42,462 bases of DNA. It comes from Bacteroidales bacterium. GTDB taxonomy: Bacteria; Bacteroidota; Bacteroidia; Bacteroidales; UBA932. The position numbers and the translations under genes were made by a program. The stretch is taken from the NCBI GenBank assembly GCA_017651465.1, contig JAGCCX010000048.1:1-42462 (forward strand). Reading direction: 5' to 3'. Positions within the stretch are counted from its first letter, which is position 1. Each line of letters begins with the position of its first letter. Below the pieces are notes generated by a model. That model saw nothing but the letters and a program-made list of their open reading frames with translations. It made no database searches and was not told the origin of the DNA. This document shows positions 16,785 to 26,477 of the stretch, in pieces.

Positions 16785-19601
16785 TTATTCGCCGAAGGTT
16801 ACTCCGTCTATGGAACCTATAACAGCGGCTGCAAAGAGCAGGCTCTTATAGTTCTCGGCAGTTACCTCAGTGGTGGTTTCGCTGGCAACGAGCTTGCCGC
16901 CCAAAATCTTGCCGGTGAGGGCAGTGTTAAGTTCTGCATCAGGAATGGCAGCGGTGCTGGTATAAGCGGCACCGATAACCAGACCTAACCTGCCACCGGC
17001 AGCGGAAGTCAGGACGACATCCTTGCCGACGGTGAAGTTGGTGAAAGTGGAAGCAGGATTGCAGGAATAGCCGTGGATACCGCCGATGACGCCCTTGCCG
17101 TTTGCTCCGCTGATGGAACCGGTGTTGGTGCAACCGTCGCACTTGACTATGCAAGTTACGGTCTCGGTGAAGCCGATGATACCTCCGAGGTGGGTCTTGG
17201 AGCCGGGACCGTCAGCGGAGATATTGCCGCTGTTGGAGCAGTTGAGGACCTCAACGGAAAGAGGATTGTCTGTCTTCACATTAGTACCACCGCAATGGCA
17301 CAGAATGCCGCCTGCGCGGTAGGAAGTAGCGGATACGCCGGCGCTGAAGGTGATGTTGCCGGTGTTGACACAGCCGTTGTAAACCACGTGGCTGGCATCG
17401 TTAGGGGTGCCGTAGTATCCGGTGATGCCTCCTACGTAGTTGTAGCCGCTCTCGGCGTTGGATGCAATCCTGAGATTACCATTGTTGGTGCAGTTGGTGA
17501 AAGAACCTTCTACGAGTTTGTTGAAGTATCCGCACATACCGCCCATACGAGGGGTGCCCTTGGCCTCATAGTAAAGCTCGCCGTTGTTGGTGCAGCCTTC
17601 TACGGAGCCGGTCTCCTCAAGGTGACCGACGATACCGCCAAGCTGGATGGCGTTGCCGTTGCCCATATTGGGAACGGTGTTGCCGATCTTACCGTTGTTG
17701 ACACAGTTCTTGATGGTGACGTTCTTGTCGCACAGACCGACGATACCGCCAAACCTGTAGCTGGCCTGCATAGTTCCGGCGATCTCGACAGCGCTCTCGC
17801 AGTTCTCGAACACAGCTCCTTCGCCTGCGCTGGCGGCAATACCGCCGGCGTTGACGGCCTTGGTCTCGATGCTGCCCGCAGCCTTGAGGTTCTTGACGGT
17901 GCCGTTGACAACAGCGAACAGACCTACGTTGACATCAGTGGGTTCTGCGGTCACGCTGTAAGTAACGGTGTGTCCCTTGCCGTCGAAGGTGCCGGTGAGG
18001 GTGCCGATAGTAAAGGGCTTTCCGGTGAGGTCGATATCCGCCTCAAGGCTTGCATCTGAATCGGGATTTGCAAGGTAGGCGATGAGCTCGTCAGCGTTGG
18101 TGATGGCGGTGCCGCCTACTGCGGGACCGCTGCCGTCGATGTACTCGGCAGTGCCAGCGTTGAAGTCAAGGACGAGGGTCTTGCCGGCCTCTCCCTTAAC
18201 TCTATCCTGGTCGTTGCCGGCGCCGCGGTAAGCGATCTTGCCGTCGAAGAAGATGAACTCGGTCTTCCACCAGTCATACCAGCCGTTGCCGGTAATGCCG
18301 TCCTTGGCGACGGAAGGCTGAACCTTCACGGCCATACGCATTTCCTCTGCGGCGATGACGGGGATAGTGAGCTTGTCGCCGTCTGCAACAAACTTGGGAG
18401 CCTTGTCGAAGTCCCACTCAGCAGGGTCGCCGAATGCGGCGCCGATACCGTAAACCTCGGCGGGGCTGATTTCTACGGAGTTCTCGTTACCGTCGATATA
18501 GACGGTGTAGAAGCCGTTCTCGGCAACCCAGCAGTTGCCGTCGTTGACAGTGTAACCAGCAGTGCCGGCACCGGTGAAGTCACCGTTCCAAGCCTTGGTT
18601 GCGCAGAACTTGAAGCCCTTGTCGGCCTCGAAGTAGCGGGTGCACCAGAATTCGCCTGCCTTGCCCCATACAGGGATGAGCTCGACGACTCCGGCATCTT
18701 CCCACTTCCAGTCGCCGAACTGTGCACCGATCATATACATAGTCTCGGGAGCGGCAGATGCAGACTCGAGCTCGACAGTGTACTTGAATGAATTGGCGAT
18801 GTCGCCGGAAGCGAGTTTGTAAGTAAGGGTGATTTTGTACTTACCGGCACCGTCGTTCACGACGATGTTGTCTCCGCCGGGCTTGCAGCCCATGCCGAGG
18901 TTGGTGTTGGCCTTGACCTGCTTGGAGCCGTCAGCGCTCTGGCCGAGGGTGATCTTCCAGGCGTTGTTGTAGGCGAACTTGAATTCACCGGCCTTTGCCA
19001 GCTCCTGTCCGGAGAGGGTGAAGGTGATGCCTGAGTTGGAATACTCGGAAGCATCGAGAGGAGTGAAGCCCCAGCTGTTCATACCGCCGCGGACACCCAT
19101 AGTGACGGGGCAGAGAACGATCTGTGCATCCTCGATGTCCTTGTTCTTGTTGAGGTCGAGAACGATGTGATACAGACCGGTCTGGCTGACCTTCATCTTG
19201 GGAGCGGAGTCACCGACCACGAGTTTGCCCTTGAACACTGCATCGGCAGGGTTGTCGGCATACAGTGCGTCGCTGAGGTCGGCCTTGAACTCGGTGAGTT
19301 CGGCGCCGTAAGCTGTCTGTTGTCCACCGCTCACATAAGCGAGGGTGAATTCCTTGCCGCCCTGAAGCACGATGTACTTCTCGAACATACCTTCGCGGGC
19401 GCTCTGGTTGTCAGCCTCGTTGATACCGTTGGCCATAGTAAGGTCGGCGGTTACCTCGGAAATGCCGGTAGCCTCGCCAACCACGTAGAAACCGTCCTCC
19501 GTGATTTTGTTCACATCGGGACCCTCGGGATCCTTAGGTTGACATCCAACAATAGCAAATGCCATTGCGGCAATGCTAAGAAAACTGAAGATTTTTTTCA
19601 T
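16785..19601 (-). CDS. SusE/SusF-like starch-binding lipoprotein fused to GLUG beta-helix
   Basis: A 938-residue surface lipoprotein (AIVGC, Cys20). Residues about 35-160, 165-280, 285-380 and 383-488 form SusE/F-like beta-sandwich units (MGVRGGMNSWGF, MYMIGAQFGDWKWE, VYGIGAAFGDPAEW openings) with exposed tryptophans suited to maltodextrin binding. From about 500 to 880 it changes to repeats of the GGIVG...NC(V/T)NNG(K/N)I type, seven copies 34-44 residues apart, as in GLUG right-handed beta-helix proteins. Canonical SusE and SusF lack this. It takes the place of both susE and susF between susD and susG. The helix may add reach, glycan or surface adhesion; that is inference. Confidence 0.85.
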   Translation of the reverse strand: MKKIFSFLSIAAMAFAIVGCQPKDPEGPDVNKITEDGFYVVGEATGISEVTADLTMANGINEADNQSAREGMFEKYIVLQGGKEFTLAYVSGGQQTAYGAELTEFKADLSDALYADNPADAVFKGKLVVGDSAPKMKVSQTGLYHIVLDLNKNKDIEDAQIVLCPVTMGVRGGMNSWGFTPLDASEYSNSGITFTLSGQELAKAGEFKFAYNNAWKITLGQSADGSKQVKANTNLGMGCKPGGDNIVVNDGAGKYKITLTYKLASGDIANSFKYTVELESASAAPETMYMIGAQFGDWKWEDAGVVELIPVWGKAGEFWCTRYFEADKGFKFCATKAWNGDFTGAGTAGYTVNDGNCWVAENGFYTVYIDGNENSVEISPAEVYGIGAAFGDPAEWDFDKAPKFVADGDKLTIPVIAAEEMRMAVKVQPSVAKDGITGNGWYDWWKTEFIFFDGKIAYRGAGNDQDRVKGEAGKTLVLDFNAGTAEYIDGSGPAVGGTAITNADELIAYLANPDSDASLEADIDLTGKPFTIGTLTGTFDGKGHTVTYSVTAEPTDVNVGLFAVVNGTVKNLKAAGSIETKAVNAGGIAASAGEGAVFENCESAVEIAGTMQASYRFGGIVGLCDKNVTIKNCVNNGKIGNTVPNMGNGNAIQLGGIVGHLEETGSVEGCTNNGELYYEAKGTPRMGGMCGYFNKLVEGSFTNCTNNGNLRIASNAESGYNYVGGITGYYGTPNDASHVVYNGCVNTGNITFSAGVSATSYRAGGILCHCGGTNVKTDNPLSVEVLNCSNSGNISADGPGSKTHLGGIIGFTETVTCIVKCDGCTNTGSISGANGKGVIGGIHGYSCNPASTFTNFTVGKDVVLTSAAGGRLGLVIGAAYTSTAAIPDAELNTALTGKILGGKLVASETTTEVTAENYKSLLFAAAVIGSIDGVTFGE

Positions 19602-19647
19602 TTTTTTGGATTGAATTAGTTAATGGTGTTGTGTATGTTAAATGATA

Positions 19648-21213
19648 TTAATATCCGGGGTTCTGGGTGTACACGCCGGGGGCTCCGTCGCGTACCCAGT
19701 CGGGGATAGGGAACAGACGATGATTTTCGTCGCTGGGACTCTTGAACTCCCAGCTGCTGCCGTAGGTGCCGAAGCGTATCTGGTCGTCGCGGCGGTGGCC
19801 TTCCCAGGCAAGCTCGCGTCCGCGCTCGTCAAGCAGCTCCTGGAGGGTGAGCTGGTCGGCGGTGTAGGCGGGAAGCCCGGCACGGGTATGGACCTTGTTT
19901 ACGCACTCGAGCGCCACCTCATCGGCCTTGCCTCCGTTCTGCCTCATACGGGCCTCGGCCTTCATAAGCAGCACGTCGGCATAACGGTAGATGGGGAAGT
20001 CGGAGTCGGCGTGATGGGCGATGCCGTTGGCGAACTCGAACTTGACAAAGCGGGCGCCCTCGCAGGAGTTGGCTGCGGTAGGATCCTGGATGGTGGTGAC
20101 CTTGGGGTCGATTATCACCTGGAAGTGAGAATCGGCGTGATCCCATTCCACTATCTTGCCGGTCCAGTTGGCGCGGTGGTAGATGATGGTGTTCCAGTCG
20201 GTTACGCTGTCGTACACGGGACCTACGAACCACTGGGCCTTGCGCTTGTCGTTATCGGAGTACTTGTTGTAGAATGATTCGAGGGTGCAGGGGCCGTTCC
20301 AGCAGTCGGTGGTGAACTCGAAAACGTTACGCATAGCGTAGTGCTGGGTCATAAGGTGGAACATATTGCCGTTGGCATACACGCCGTCGAACACGATGGG
20401 GAAGATAATCTCCTTGTTGGAGGTGTTGCTGATCTTGAACGCGTCGAAGTAGTCGTTGTTGAGGATGTAATAATCCCCGTCGATGATAAGGTCGCAGTAC
20501 TTTTCGGCGTCGGCCCAGCGGGGTGTGCCGGTGTAAACCTCAGAATTGAGATACATCTTGGCCAGGATCATATAGGCCACGGGCCTTGTCATCGAGCCGT
20601 AGCGGACGGCGTTGTCAACCTTTTCGAGATTCTCCAGGAGCTCTCTCTCGATCCAGTCGAACACCTCTTTGCGGCTGTACTGCTTGATTTCGCGCTGCCC
20701 GTCGTCGATGTGCACGTTGCCGTAGGTGTCCATTGCCAGGAGGTGGTAGAAAGCCCTGAGGATCTTGGCCTCGGCCAATCCGGCCTTGGCGGCGTCCGAC
20801 CAGGTGCTTTCATCTTCGCCGGCGATGGTGTGGATATTGTCGATGACGGTGTTGCATTTGGTAACGCCGCCGTATGCGAAGCTCCAGCCGTTGTTGACGT
20901 CGCGGGTGTTGCTGCCCCAGGTGTGGGAGTGCATGGCGATGGGCACGCCGGCGTCGTACCAGTCGGTGCCGCGGGTAGGTACCACAACCTCGTCGGAAGT
21001 GTATTCCTGGAGGCTCCAGAAGCCCTCGCGGTAGATGTAGCCGTATTCACCGGCAAGCTGCGAGTATGCGTTGGCGATGAGGGTCGAGAACTGGGCGGGT
21101 GTCTTGAAATAATCTTCCTTGCGTACGTCGGTATAGACTTCCGGAGAAAGGTCGGTGCAGGCCGCGGCGAGCAGGCCGGCGGCGGCGATTATGACAGTAT
21201 AAATCTTTTTCAT
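19648..21213 (-). CDS. susD: SusD/RagB family starch-binding lipoprotein
   Basis: A 521-residue SusD-like protein. The ATG at 21213 is preferred over a GTG four codons upstream that abuts the susC stop. The lipobox LLAAAC gives an acylated Cys near residue 19, followed by TDLSPEVYTDVRKEDYF, typical of SusD N-termini. TPR-like helices (RAFYHLLAMDTYGNVH) and the C-terminal RGRELAWEGHRRDDQIRFG motif are family hallmarks. It forms the lid over SusC and captures oligosaccharides. It follows susC by 11 nt. A starch/maltodextrin ligand is inferred from the neighbouring GH13 and GH97 genes. Confidence 0.95.
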   Translation of the reverse strand: MKKIYTVIIAAAGLLAAACTDLSPEVYTDVRKEDYFKTPAQFSTLIANAYSQLAGEYGYIYREGFWSLQEYTSDEVVVPTRGTDWYDAGVPIAMHSHTWGSNTRDVNNGWSFAYGGVTKCNTVIDNIHTIAGEDESTWSDAAKAGLAEAKILRAFYHLLAMDTYGNVHIDDGQREIKQYSRKEVFDWIERELLENLEKVDNAVRYGSMTRPVAYMILAKMYLNSEVYTGTPRWADAEKYCDLIIDGDYYILNNDYFDAFKISNTSNKEIIFPIVFDGVYANGNMFHLMTQHYAMRNVFEFTTDCWNGPCTLESFYNKYSDNDKRKAQWFVGPVYDSVTDWNTIIYHRANWTGKIVEWDHADSHFQVIIDPKVTTIQDPTAANSCEGARFVKFEFANGIAHHADSDFPIYRYADVLLMKAEARMRQNGGKADEVALECVNKVHTRAGLPAYTADQLTLQELLDERGRELAWEGHRRDDQIRFGTYGSSWEFKSPSDENHRLFPIPDWVRDGAPGVYTQNPGY

Positions 21214-21224
21214 ACGCTTAATCA

Positions 21225-24200
21225 CTAGAAGTTAAGGTTTACGCCCAGGGAGAAGGTCCTTTGGGTAGGATAGTAAGAACGTCCGTCAAATCCGGGAGCA
21301 AGCCCCGACATCGACACGGTCGAAGGGTCGTGGCCCTTGTAGCCCGTGAGGGTGAAGAGGTTCTGGGCGTTGACAAACACCCTGCAGCTGTGCACATACT
21401 CGGCAAGGGCGCCGCCCAGCTTGGGGGTCCAGCCGATGGTAAGGTCATTGAGCTTGAGGTAGGAGGCGTCCTCGAGGTAGAAGTCGGAGAACTGGCGGAG
21501 CGAGGCCTTGGTGATGTCCTGGTTGTTGATCCAGTTGGTCAGCTTGGCGGCATCGCCGCTGAACGAGCTCAGCAGCACGTTCTCGGTACCGCGGGTGTTC
21601 TCGTAGAAGTAGCGGGTCTCGTTGAAGATGAGGCCTCCGATCTGGCCGCGGAAGTTAAGTGCAGCGTCGAAGTTCTTCCACTTGACAGTAGTATAGAAAC
21701 CGCCGGTGAGCAGGGGGAATGCATTGCCCAGTACCATACGGTCGGAGTCGGTAGGGCTGGTGGTATAACCGCCTGCGGGAGTCTGGAACACCCAGACGCC
21801 GGTGTCCTGGACACCCACGTACTTGTAGCCGTAGAAGTTGCCCACGGCCTCTCCTTCCACTAGCCTCATCACGTAGTTGCCCGTCTCGCCGTCGCCGTCA
21901 GAGATGTAACCGGTGTTCTGGTAGCTGGCGATAAGTTTGCCGTCGGCGTCATAGTTGCCGTACTGCTCGCCGGTGATGCGCACCACCCTGTTGCGGTTCC
22001 AGGCAAGGTTGAGGCCTGCCGACCACTCGAAGTCTTTCTTCTGTATAATGATGCCGTTGAGCATAAACTCCACGCCGTAGTTGTGGATCTGTCCGTAGTT
22101 ATCCCACTTCTTGGCGGATACGTTGCCGCCGGTGAGGGGCACGTCGTACTGGTAGAGAAGGTTGGTGGTGTTGCGGAAGTATCCGTCCAGGGAGCCAGTG
22201 ATCCGGCCCTCGAAGAGCGAGAAGTCAACACCGACGTTGCTCTCCCTCTTCTCTTCCCAGCGGATATACTCGTTTACGTTGGTCTGGGGACCCCAGGGCA
22301 GGATAAACTTGCCGTCGGAGAACACATAGTCGCCGCCCGGGCCTACGAGCATCAGGTAGAGGTAGGAGCTGCCGGGCATATTACCGGTCACACCGTAGCC
22401 GGCGCGTAGCTTGAGCTCATCGAGCCAGGCGATGTCCATCATCCAGTTTTCTTCGGAAATGATCCAGCTGGCTGAAACAGCGGGGAAGAGACCCCAGGGA
22501 CCCAGCACGGGGTTAGCCTTGGAGCCGAACTTGGAGCTGCCTTCCAGACGGGCGCTGGCGCTCAGGAAGTACTTTCCGGCATAGTTGTACATACCTCTGA
22601 CGAAGAACGAGGCGAGCTTGTCTTTGTACTTGTAGCTGCCCATCGTGGACTCGTCTTCCTTTCCGGAAAGCTTGCCCTCGCCGAGTCCGAGATTGTTGAA
22701 GGTAATCCCGTCCAGGGGGAAGAGGGAGTTCTTGACGTTGAAACCCTGGCTTACATTGGTCTGGTAGCTCTGGCCGAGCAGGAACTGGTAGTTGTGCTTG
22801 TGGGCGCTTCCCATATAGTTGAGAGTGTTTTCCACCACCTGCTGGGTGTTGGAGCCGTAGCTCTGGGTGGCCAAGCCCTTGCGTCCCGACACTTCGCGCA
22901 GGGTGCTCATCTGGTACTTGCCGTTCCAGGAGGAGCTCTCCTGGATGGAGTATGCGGTGGTGAACTTAAGACCGCGGACGATGTTGAGGGTAGCGCGAAC
23001 CGAACCGATGATGTTCTGGTCTTTCTGCTGGTTGGTGGTCTGGTCGATGTCGGACACCGGGTTGCGCGTGTAGAAGTTGTCGGACTCGTAGTAACCGCCG
23101 TACTTGACGTATTTCTCATCGTCGGAGCGGATGGGCATAGTGGGGTTGGAACGGATGGCCTGGTTGAAGTTGTCGTAATTGGCCCAGTTCTTATTCGCCC
23201 TCTGGTAGGAGAAGTCGTAGGAGATGTTGAGCTTGTCCTTGAACGCCTTCTGGTCGGCAGCGAAGCGGCCGGAAATCTCGTCGAAGTCGGACTTCTTGGC
23301 AATACCCTGGAGGTTGCGGTAGCCCACCGATGCGCGGTAGTTGAAATTCTGCGTGCCGCCGGTGAGCGACAGGGTGTGATTGTGCGAAATGGGATTGCGG
23401 GAGATAGCCTTGACCCAGTCGGTGTCGGCGCCGAAGTCGGAACCCAGGCCGTTCTTTACCATATGCTCGCGGTATTCGTCGGCGTTAAGCACGCGGGGAA
23501 CATTGGTGATGAACCCTACGCTTGCGCCGCCGTTATACTCGGCGCTGAACGCTCCGTCCTTGTGGCCGCGGCGGGTGGTGATCAGGATAACGCCGGCATT
23601 GGCTCGGGTACCGTAGATAGCTGCAGCGGAACCGTCCTTGAGGATGTCGATGGACTCGATATCCGAAGGCTGGACGGATGAGAGGTTACCGCCGGGAACG
23701 CCGTCGATAACGTACAGTGGCTCGGTGGAACCGTTGAGCGAACCTACGCCTCGAAGCTGAACGTTGTAGCTGTTCTGCGCCGGGTCGTCGCCGCCGTTCT
23801 TTATGACGTTAAGACCGGCTACCTTACCCTGGAGCAGACCCATAGGGTTGGCCACGCCGCCCTTGTTGAAGTCGTCCGGTTTGAGCGACGATACGCTACC
23901 GGTGACCTCTTTCTTGGACTGGGAGCCGTAGCCAATGACCACCACGTCGTCAAGGAACTCGCTGTCCTCCGCCAGAAGTATGCTGGCAGGAACTTCGGAG
24001 GCCGTGAAAGAGCGGGCGGAGTAGCCTATACAACTCACCTCCACTATGGCGTCGGGGCCGGATACGGTGAGGATGAACTCGCCGTCAAGGCCTGTCGAAG
24101 TGCCAGTGGTGGTGCCCTTCTCCATTACGGTGGCGCCGATGACCGGACCCAGGGCGTCTTCGACGACACCCTTGATCTGGTAGCCCTGGGCCATTGCAGC

Positions 24201-24248
24201 CCAGGCAGCGCCCAGGAGGAGGAAAACAATACTTAGAACTCTTTTCAT
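21225..24248 (-). CDS. susC: SusC-like TonB-dependent oligosaccharide transporter
   Basis: A 1007-residue transporter. The start is the MKRVLSIVFLLLG signal at 24248, not the longer open frame that runs back into the permease gene. Domains: signal peptide (1-20), carboxypeptidase-like beta domain (about 24-95), TonB box region DDVVVIGYGSQ (about 105), plug (about 110-225, with QLRGVGSLNG and PLYVIDGVPGG), and a 22-strand barrel ending FSLGVNLNF. With SusD it imports maltooligosaccharides into the periplasm using TonB energy. It begins 11 nt after the permease stop, so the permease leads the operon. Confidence 0.96.
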   Translation of the reverse strand: MKRVLSIVFLLLGAAWAAMAQGYQIKGVVEDALGPVIGATVMEKGTTTGTSTGLDGEFILTVSGPDAIVEVSCIGYSARSFTASEVPASILLAEDSEFLDDVVVIGYGSQSKKEVTGSVSSLKPDDFNKGGVANPMGLLQGKVAGLNVIKNGGDDPAQNSYNVQLRGVGSLNGSTEPLYVIDGVPGGNLSSVQPSDIESIDILKDGSAAAIYGTRANAGVILITTRRGHKDGAFSAEYNGGASVGFITNVPRVLNADEYREHMVKNGLGSDFGADTDWVKAISRNPISHNHTLSLTGGTQNFNYRASVGYRNLQGIAKKSDFDEISGRFAADQKAFKDKLNISYDFSYQRANKNWANYDNFNQAIRSNPTMPIRSDDEKYVKYGGYYESDNFYTRNPVSDIDQTTNQQKDQNIIGSVRATLNIVRGLKFTTAYSIQESSSWNGKYQMSTLREVSGRKGLATQSYGSNTQQVVENTLNYMGSAHKHNYQFLLGQSYQTNVSQGFNVKNSLFPLDGITFNNLGLGEGKLSGKEDESTMGSYKYKDKLASFFVRGMYNYAGKYFLSASARLEGSSKFGSKANPVLGPWGLFPAVSASWIISEENWMMDIAWLDELKLRAGYGVTGNMPGSSYLYLMLVGPGGDYVFSDGKFILPWGPQTNVNEYIRWEEKRESNVGVDFSLFEGRITGSLDGYFRNTTNLLYQYDVPLTGGNVSAKKWDNYGQIHNYGVEFMLNGIIIQKKDFEWSAGLNLAWNRNRVVRITGEQYGNYDADGKLIASYQNTGYISDGDGETGNYVMRLVEGEAVGNFYGYKYVGVQDTGVWVFQTPAGGYTTSPTDSDRMVLGNAFPLLTGGFYTTVKWKNFDAALNFRGQIGGLIFNETRYFYENTRGTENVLLSSFSGDAAKLTNWINNQDITKASLRQFSDFYLEDASYLKLNDLTIGWTPKLGGALAEYVHSCRVFVNAQNLFTLTGYKGHDPSTVSMSGLAPGFDGRSYYPTQRTFSLGVNLNF

Positions 24249-24259
24249 TGAATGTGTTA

Positions 24260-25594
24260 TTATTTGGTTTGTTTGGTTTTGACTAAAGCTACGCTGCAAG
24301 CTCCCAGCACCAGGAACACTCCGGCAAGCAGGAGCATCGCCCCCTGGCTGCCGACCAGGCTTATAACCGCACCGCCGGTGGCTGCAGCCACAATCTGCGG
24401 CAGGCATATGGTGCAGTTGAACAGGCCCAGGTAGCTGCCCATATAAGGATTGCCTTCCAGTGCGTTGGTAAGGAAGGTGAAGGGCAGGGCGAGCATAGCG
24501 GCCCAGGCGAATCCGATGAGGAAGTAGCTGACGAACAGCAGGTACTGGTTGTGGATGAACATCACCGAAGCAAATCCTGCGGCTCCCGCGAGCAGGCTCA
24601 CCACATAAGCGAGCTTGAGGTTTTTGAAGCGGGGAATGACCAGGGCCCACAGGATGGATCCCACGGCCTGCACGGCGAACAGCACTCCAACCCAGTTGCC
24701 TGCGGCCTGGTAAGCGGCCGAGGCGGTGTCGGAGGTGCCCCAGCAATTATGGGCTATGGCCCCGTTGGTGTAGGTCCACATATAAAGGAATGCGGCCCAG
24801 CAGAAGAACTGCACCAGGCCCACGGTCCAGAAGGTCTTGGGGGCCTTGACCAGCAGCTTGAGCAGGCCGTCCGATTTCTTTTCTTCGGTCTTGGACGCCT
24901 CGATGCCGTGGAATTCCGCATACTCCTTGGGCGGCATCTCCTTGACCTTCATAAAGGTGTAGAGGACGCATACGATGAGTATGGCGGCGCCGCACCAGAA
25001 GCTATAGATTACGCTGTCGGGCACTACGCCCTCAGGAGCGGTGTTCGCGATGCCTATCCAGGTGAAGAAGATGGGGAAGAGATAGCCGACAAGCGAACCG
25101 GCGTTGCACAGGAAGCTCTGGATGCTGTAGGCGGTGGCCTTCTGCTTTTCATTTACGAGGTCTCCCACCATCATCTTGAAGGGCTGCATTGCCACATTGA
25201 TGGAAGTGTCAAGGAAGATGAGCGAGAAGAGACCGAACCACATTGCGGAGTTCAGACCCAGGAACAGATAGGCGGTGGAGAGGTTGAGGCTTCCGGCCTT
25301 GGGAAGCAGAAGCATCACCAGTACGGCCACTATGGCACCCACCAGCAGATAGGGTTTGCGCCTGCCCATACGGGTCCAGGTCCGGTCTGACCATTTGCCT
25401 ATGAGCGGCTGGACTATCATACCCATAAGAGGAGGTAAAATCCAGAAGAAACTCAGCTGGTGCGGATCCGCGCCAAGGGTGGCGAAGATACGGCTGATAT
25501 TGGCGCTCTGCAGAGCGTAGGCAATCTGGACACCGAAAAAGCCGAAGCTCAGATTGAACATTTGGGCGAAAGTCAAGTCGCGTTTGCTGGTCAT
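24260..25594 (-). CDS. MFS sugar permease, SLC45/GPH-like, probable maltose transporter
   Basis: A 444-residue inner-membrane protein with 12 predicted helices. The loop GKWSDRTWTRMGRRKPY is the MFS signature between helices 2 and 3 as seen in sucrose/maltose symporters of the SLC45 type. As first gene of the starch locus it would take up maltose or glucose released in the periplasm. The order permease-SusC-SusD differs from the classic B. thetaiotaomicron sus operon, which has no permease, and is closer to B. fragilis-type maltose systems. A -7 box lies about 30 nt upstream. Confidence 0.87.
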   Translation of the reverse strand: MTSKRDLTFAQMFNLSFGFFGVQIAYALQSANISRIFATLGADPHQLSFFWILPPLMGMIVQPLIGKWSDRTWTRMGRRKPYLLVGAIVAVLVMLLLPKAGSLNLSTAYLFLGLNSAMWFGLFSLIFLDTSINVAMQPFKMMVGDLVNEKQKATAYSIQSFLCNAGSLVGYLFPIFFTWIGIANTAPEGVVPDSVIYSFWCGAAILIVCVLYTFMKVKEMPPKEYAEFHGIEASKTEEKKSDGLLKLLVKAPKTFWTVGLVQFFCWAAFLYMWTYTNGAIAHNCWGTSDTASAAYQAAGNWVGVLFAVQAVGSILWALVIPRFKNLKLAYVVSLLAGAAGFASVMFIHNQYLLFVSYFLIGFAWAAMLALPFTFLTNALEGNPYMGSYLGLFNCTICLPQIVAAATGGAVISLVGSQGAMLLLAGVFLVLGACSVALVKTKQTK

Positions 25595-25623
25595 TTCTTA
25601 TTCAGAGCTTTTGTGGTAGCCTA

Positions 25624-25631
25624 CAAATATA
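25624..25631 (-). promoter_or_regulatory. -7 box of the starch-locus operon
   Basis: TATATTTG on the minus strand matches TAnnTTTG and lies 29 nt before the permease ATG at 25594. The expected -33 position is A/T-rich without a clear TTG, which would fit an activator-dependent promoter. It is the only promoter-like element found for the block down to 5047. Confidence 0.5.
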
Positions 25632-25692
25632 AGAATTTTTACCAATTATATATATAAATAAAACATAAATAAATATTGGCTCGGATTTTGTT

Positions 25693-25700
25693 TATCTTTG
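25693..25700 (+). promoter_or_regulatory. -7 box four bases before the DUF4294 start codon
   Basis: TATCTTTG matches TAnnTTTG and ends four bases before the GTG at 25705. A TTTG lies just upstream (25687-25690) but too close to be the -33 element. The GTG is supported because the signal peptide begins there, so the transcript is predicted to be leaderless. Confidence 0.6.
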
Positions 25701-25704
25701 TGGC

Positions 25705-26406
25705 GTGAAAAAATTTGTGCTCATAGTATTCGCTTTGGCGGCTCTCTGTTCGGGTGCCGCCGCCCAGACTATAAGGACGCCCAAGGGCTATCCTATGTAC
25801 TATGAGGTGCACGACGGCGATACTACATTCTTCGATACTATCGATCCTATATGGGTATTCCCCCGCGGCCGAGGGTTCAAAAAAAGCGGCGACTGGCGCC
25901 GGGAGTACCGCCTCGTTTATAATTTCAACAAGATTTATCCTTATGCACTGGTGGGCCGCAAGCTGATGGCCCAGGTGGACAGCACCATAGCCGCCGACGC
26001 CACCAAACGCAGCCAGCGCACCCAGTACATCAACCAGGTAGAAAAGGAGCTCCTGAGCCTGTTTACGGCAGATATCAAGAATATGACCACCTCGCAGGGC
26101 CTGCTGCTGATGCGCCTTGTGGACCGGGAGTGCGGTATGAGTGCCTACAACATCATCAAGGAGTACGAGAGCGGCTTTGCCGCCAATTTCTGGCAGATCG
26201 TGGCCAAACTCTTCTCGCAGGACCTCAAGACCCGCTACGACCCCAAAGGCAAAGACTCCAAGATTGAGGAACTTGTGCAGGTCTGGGATGCCGGCCAGTG
26301 GGACCAGTTCTATTATTCAGTATTCTGGGAGGCCCCGGTCAAGACCGTCATCAACGTCGACCATCTCAAGAGCGAAGTCAAGAAAAAAAGCTCCAAGAAG
26401 CGCTAA
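25705..26406 (+). CDS. DUF4294 family exported protein
   Basis: A 233-residue protein with a GTG start, a signal peptide (residues 1-21, ending GAAAQ) and a DUF4294 domain (about 55-200). The signature is REYRLVYNFNKIYPYAL followed by a helical region with QYINQVEKELL. The C-terminus is Lys/Ser-rich. The family is confined to Bacteroidota and has no assigned function; it is usually a single-copy, vertically inherited gene. It is divergent from the starch locus and ends at a strong hairpin terminator. Confidence 0.85.
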   Translation: MKKFVLIVFALAALCSGAAAQTIRTPKGYPMYYEVHDGDTTFFDTIDPIWVFPRGRGFKKSGDWRREYRLVYNFNKIYPYALVGRKLMAQVDSTIAADATKRSQRTQYINQVEKELLSLFTADIKNMTTSQGLLLMRLVDRECGMSAYNIIKEYESGFAANFWQIVAKLFSQDLKTRYDPKGKDSKIEELVQVWDAGQWDQFYYSVFWEAPVKTVINVDHLKSEVKKKSSKKR

Positions 26407-26429
26407 ACTATCTGACCTCAGCTAAAAAC

Positions 26430-26470
26430 AGAGGGTGTATTCTAAGGCTTCCCAAAAGAATACACCCTCT
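26430..26470. terminator. Bidirectional hairpin terminator
   Basis: A perfect 14-bp stem AGAGGGTGTATTCT/AGAATACACCCTCT with a 13-nt loop lies between convergent genes. On the minus strand the stem is followed by a GTTTTTAG run, a good Rho-independent signal for the gene at 26478-27383; on the plus strand it closes the DUF4294 transcript with a weaker tail. Confidence 0.8.
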
Positions 26471-26477
26471 TAGATAA

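Noticed and set aside
24249-24746. Extended N-terminus of SusC
   Set aside because: The extra 166 codons lie inside the permease gene and read as Arg-rich nonsense; the signal peptide at 24248 is the true start.
25595-25704. SusR-type regulator binding site
   Set aside because: The divergent region is A+T-rich, but I found no convincing palindrome or direct repeat, and no regulator gene is present to support it.
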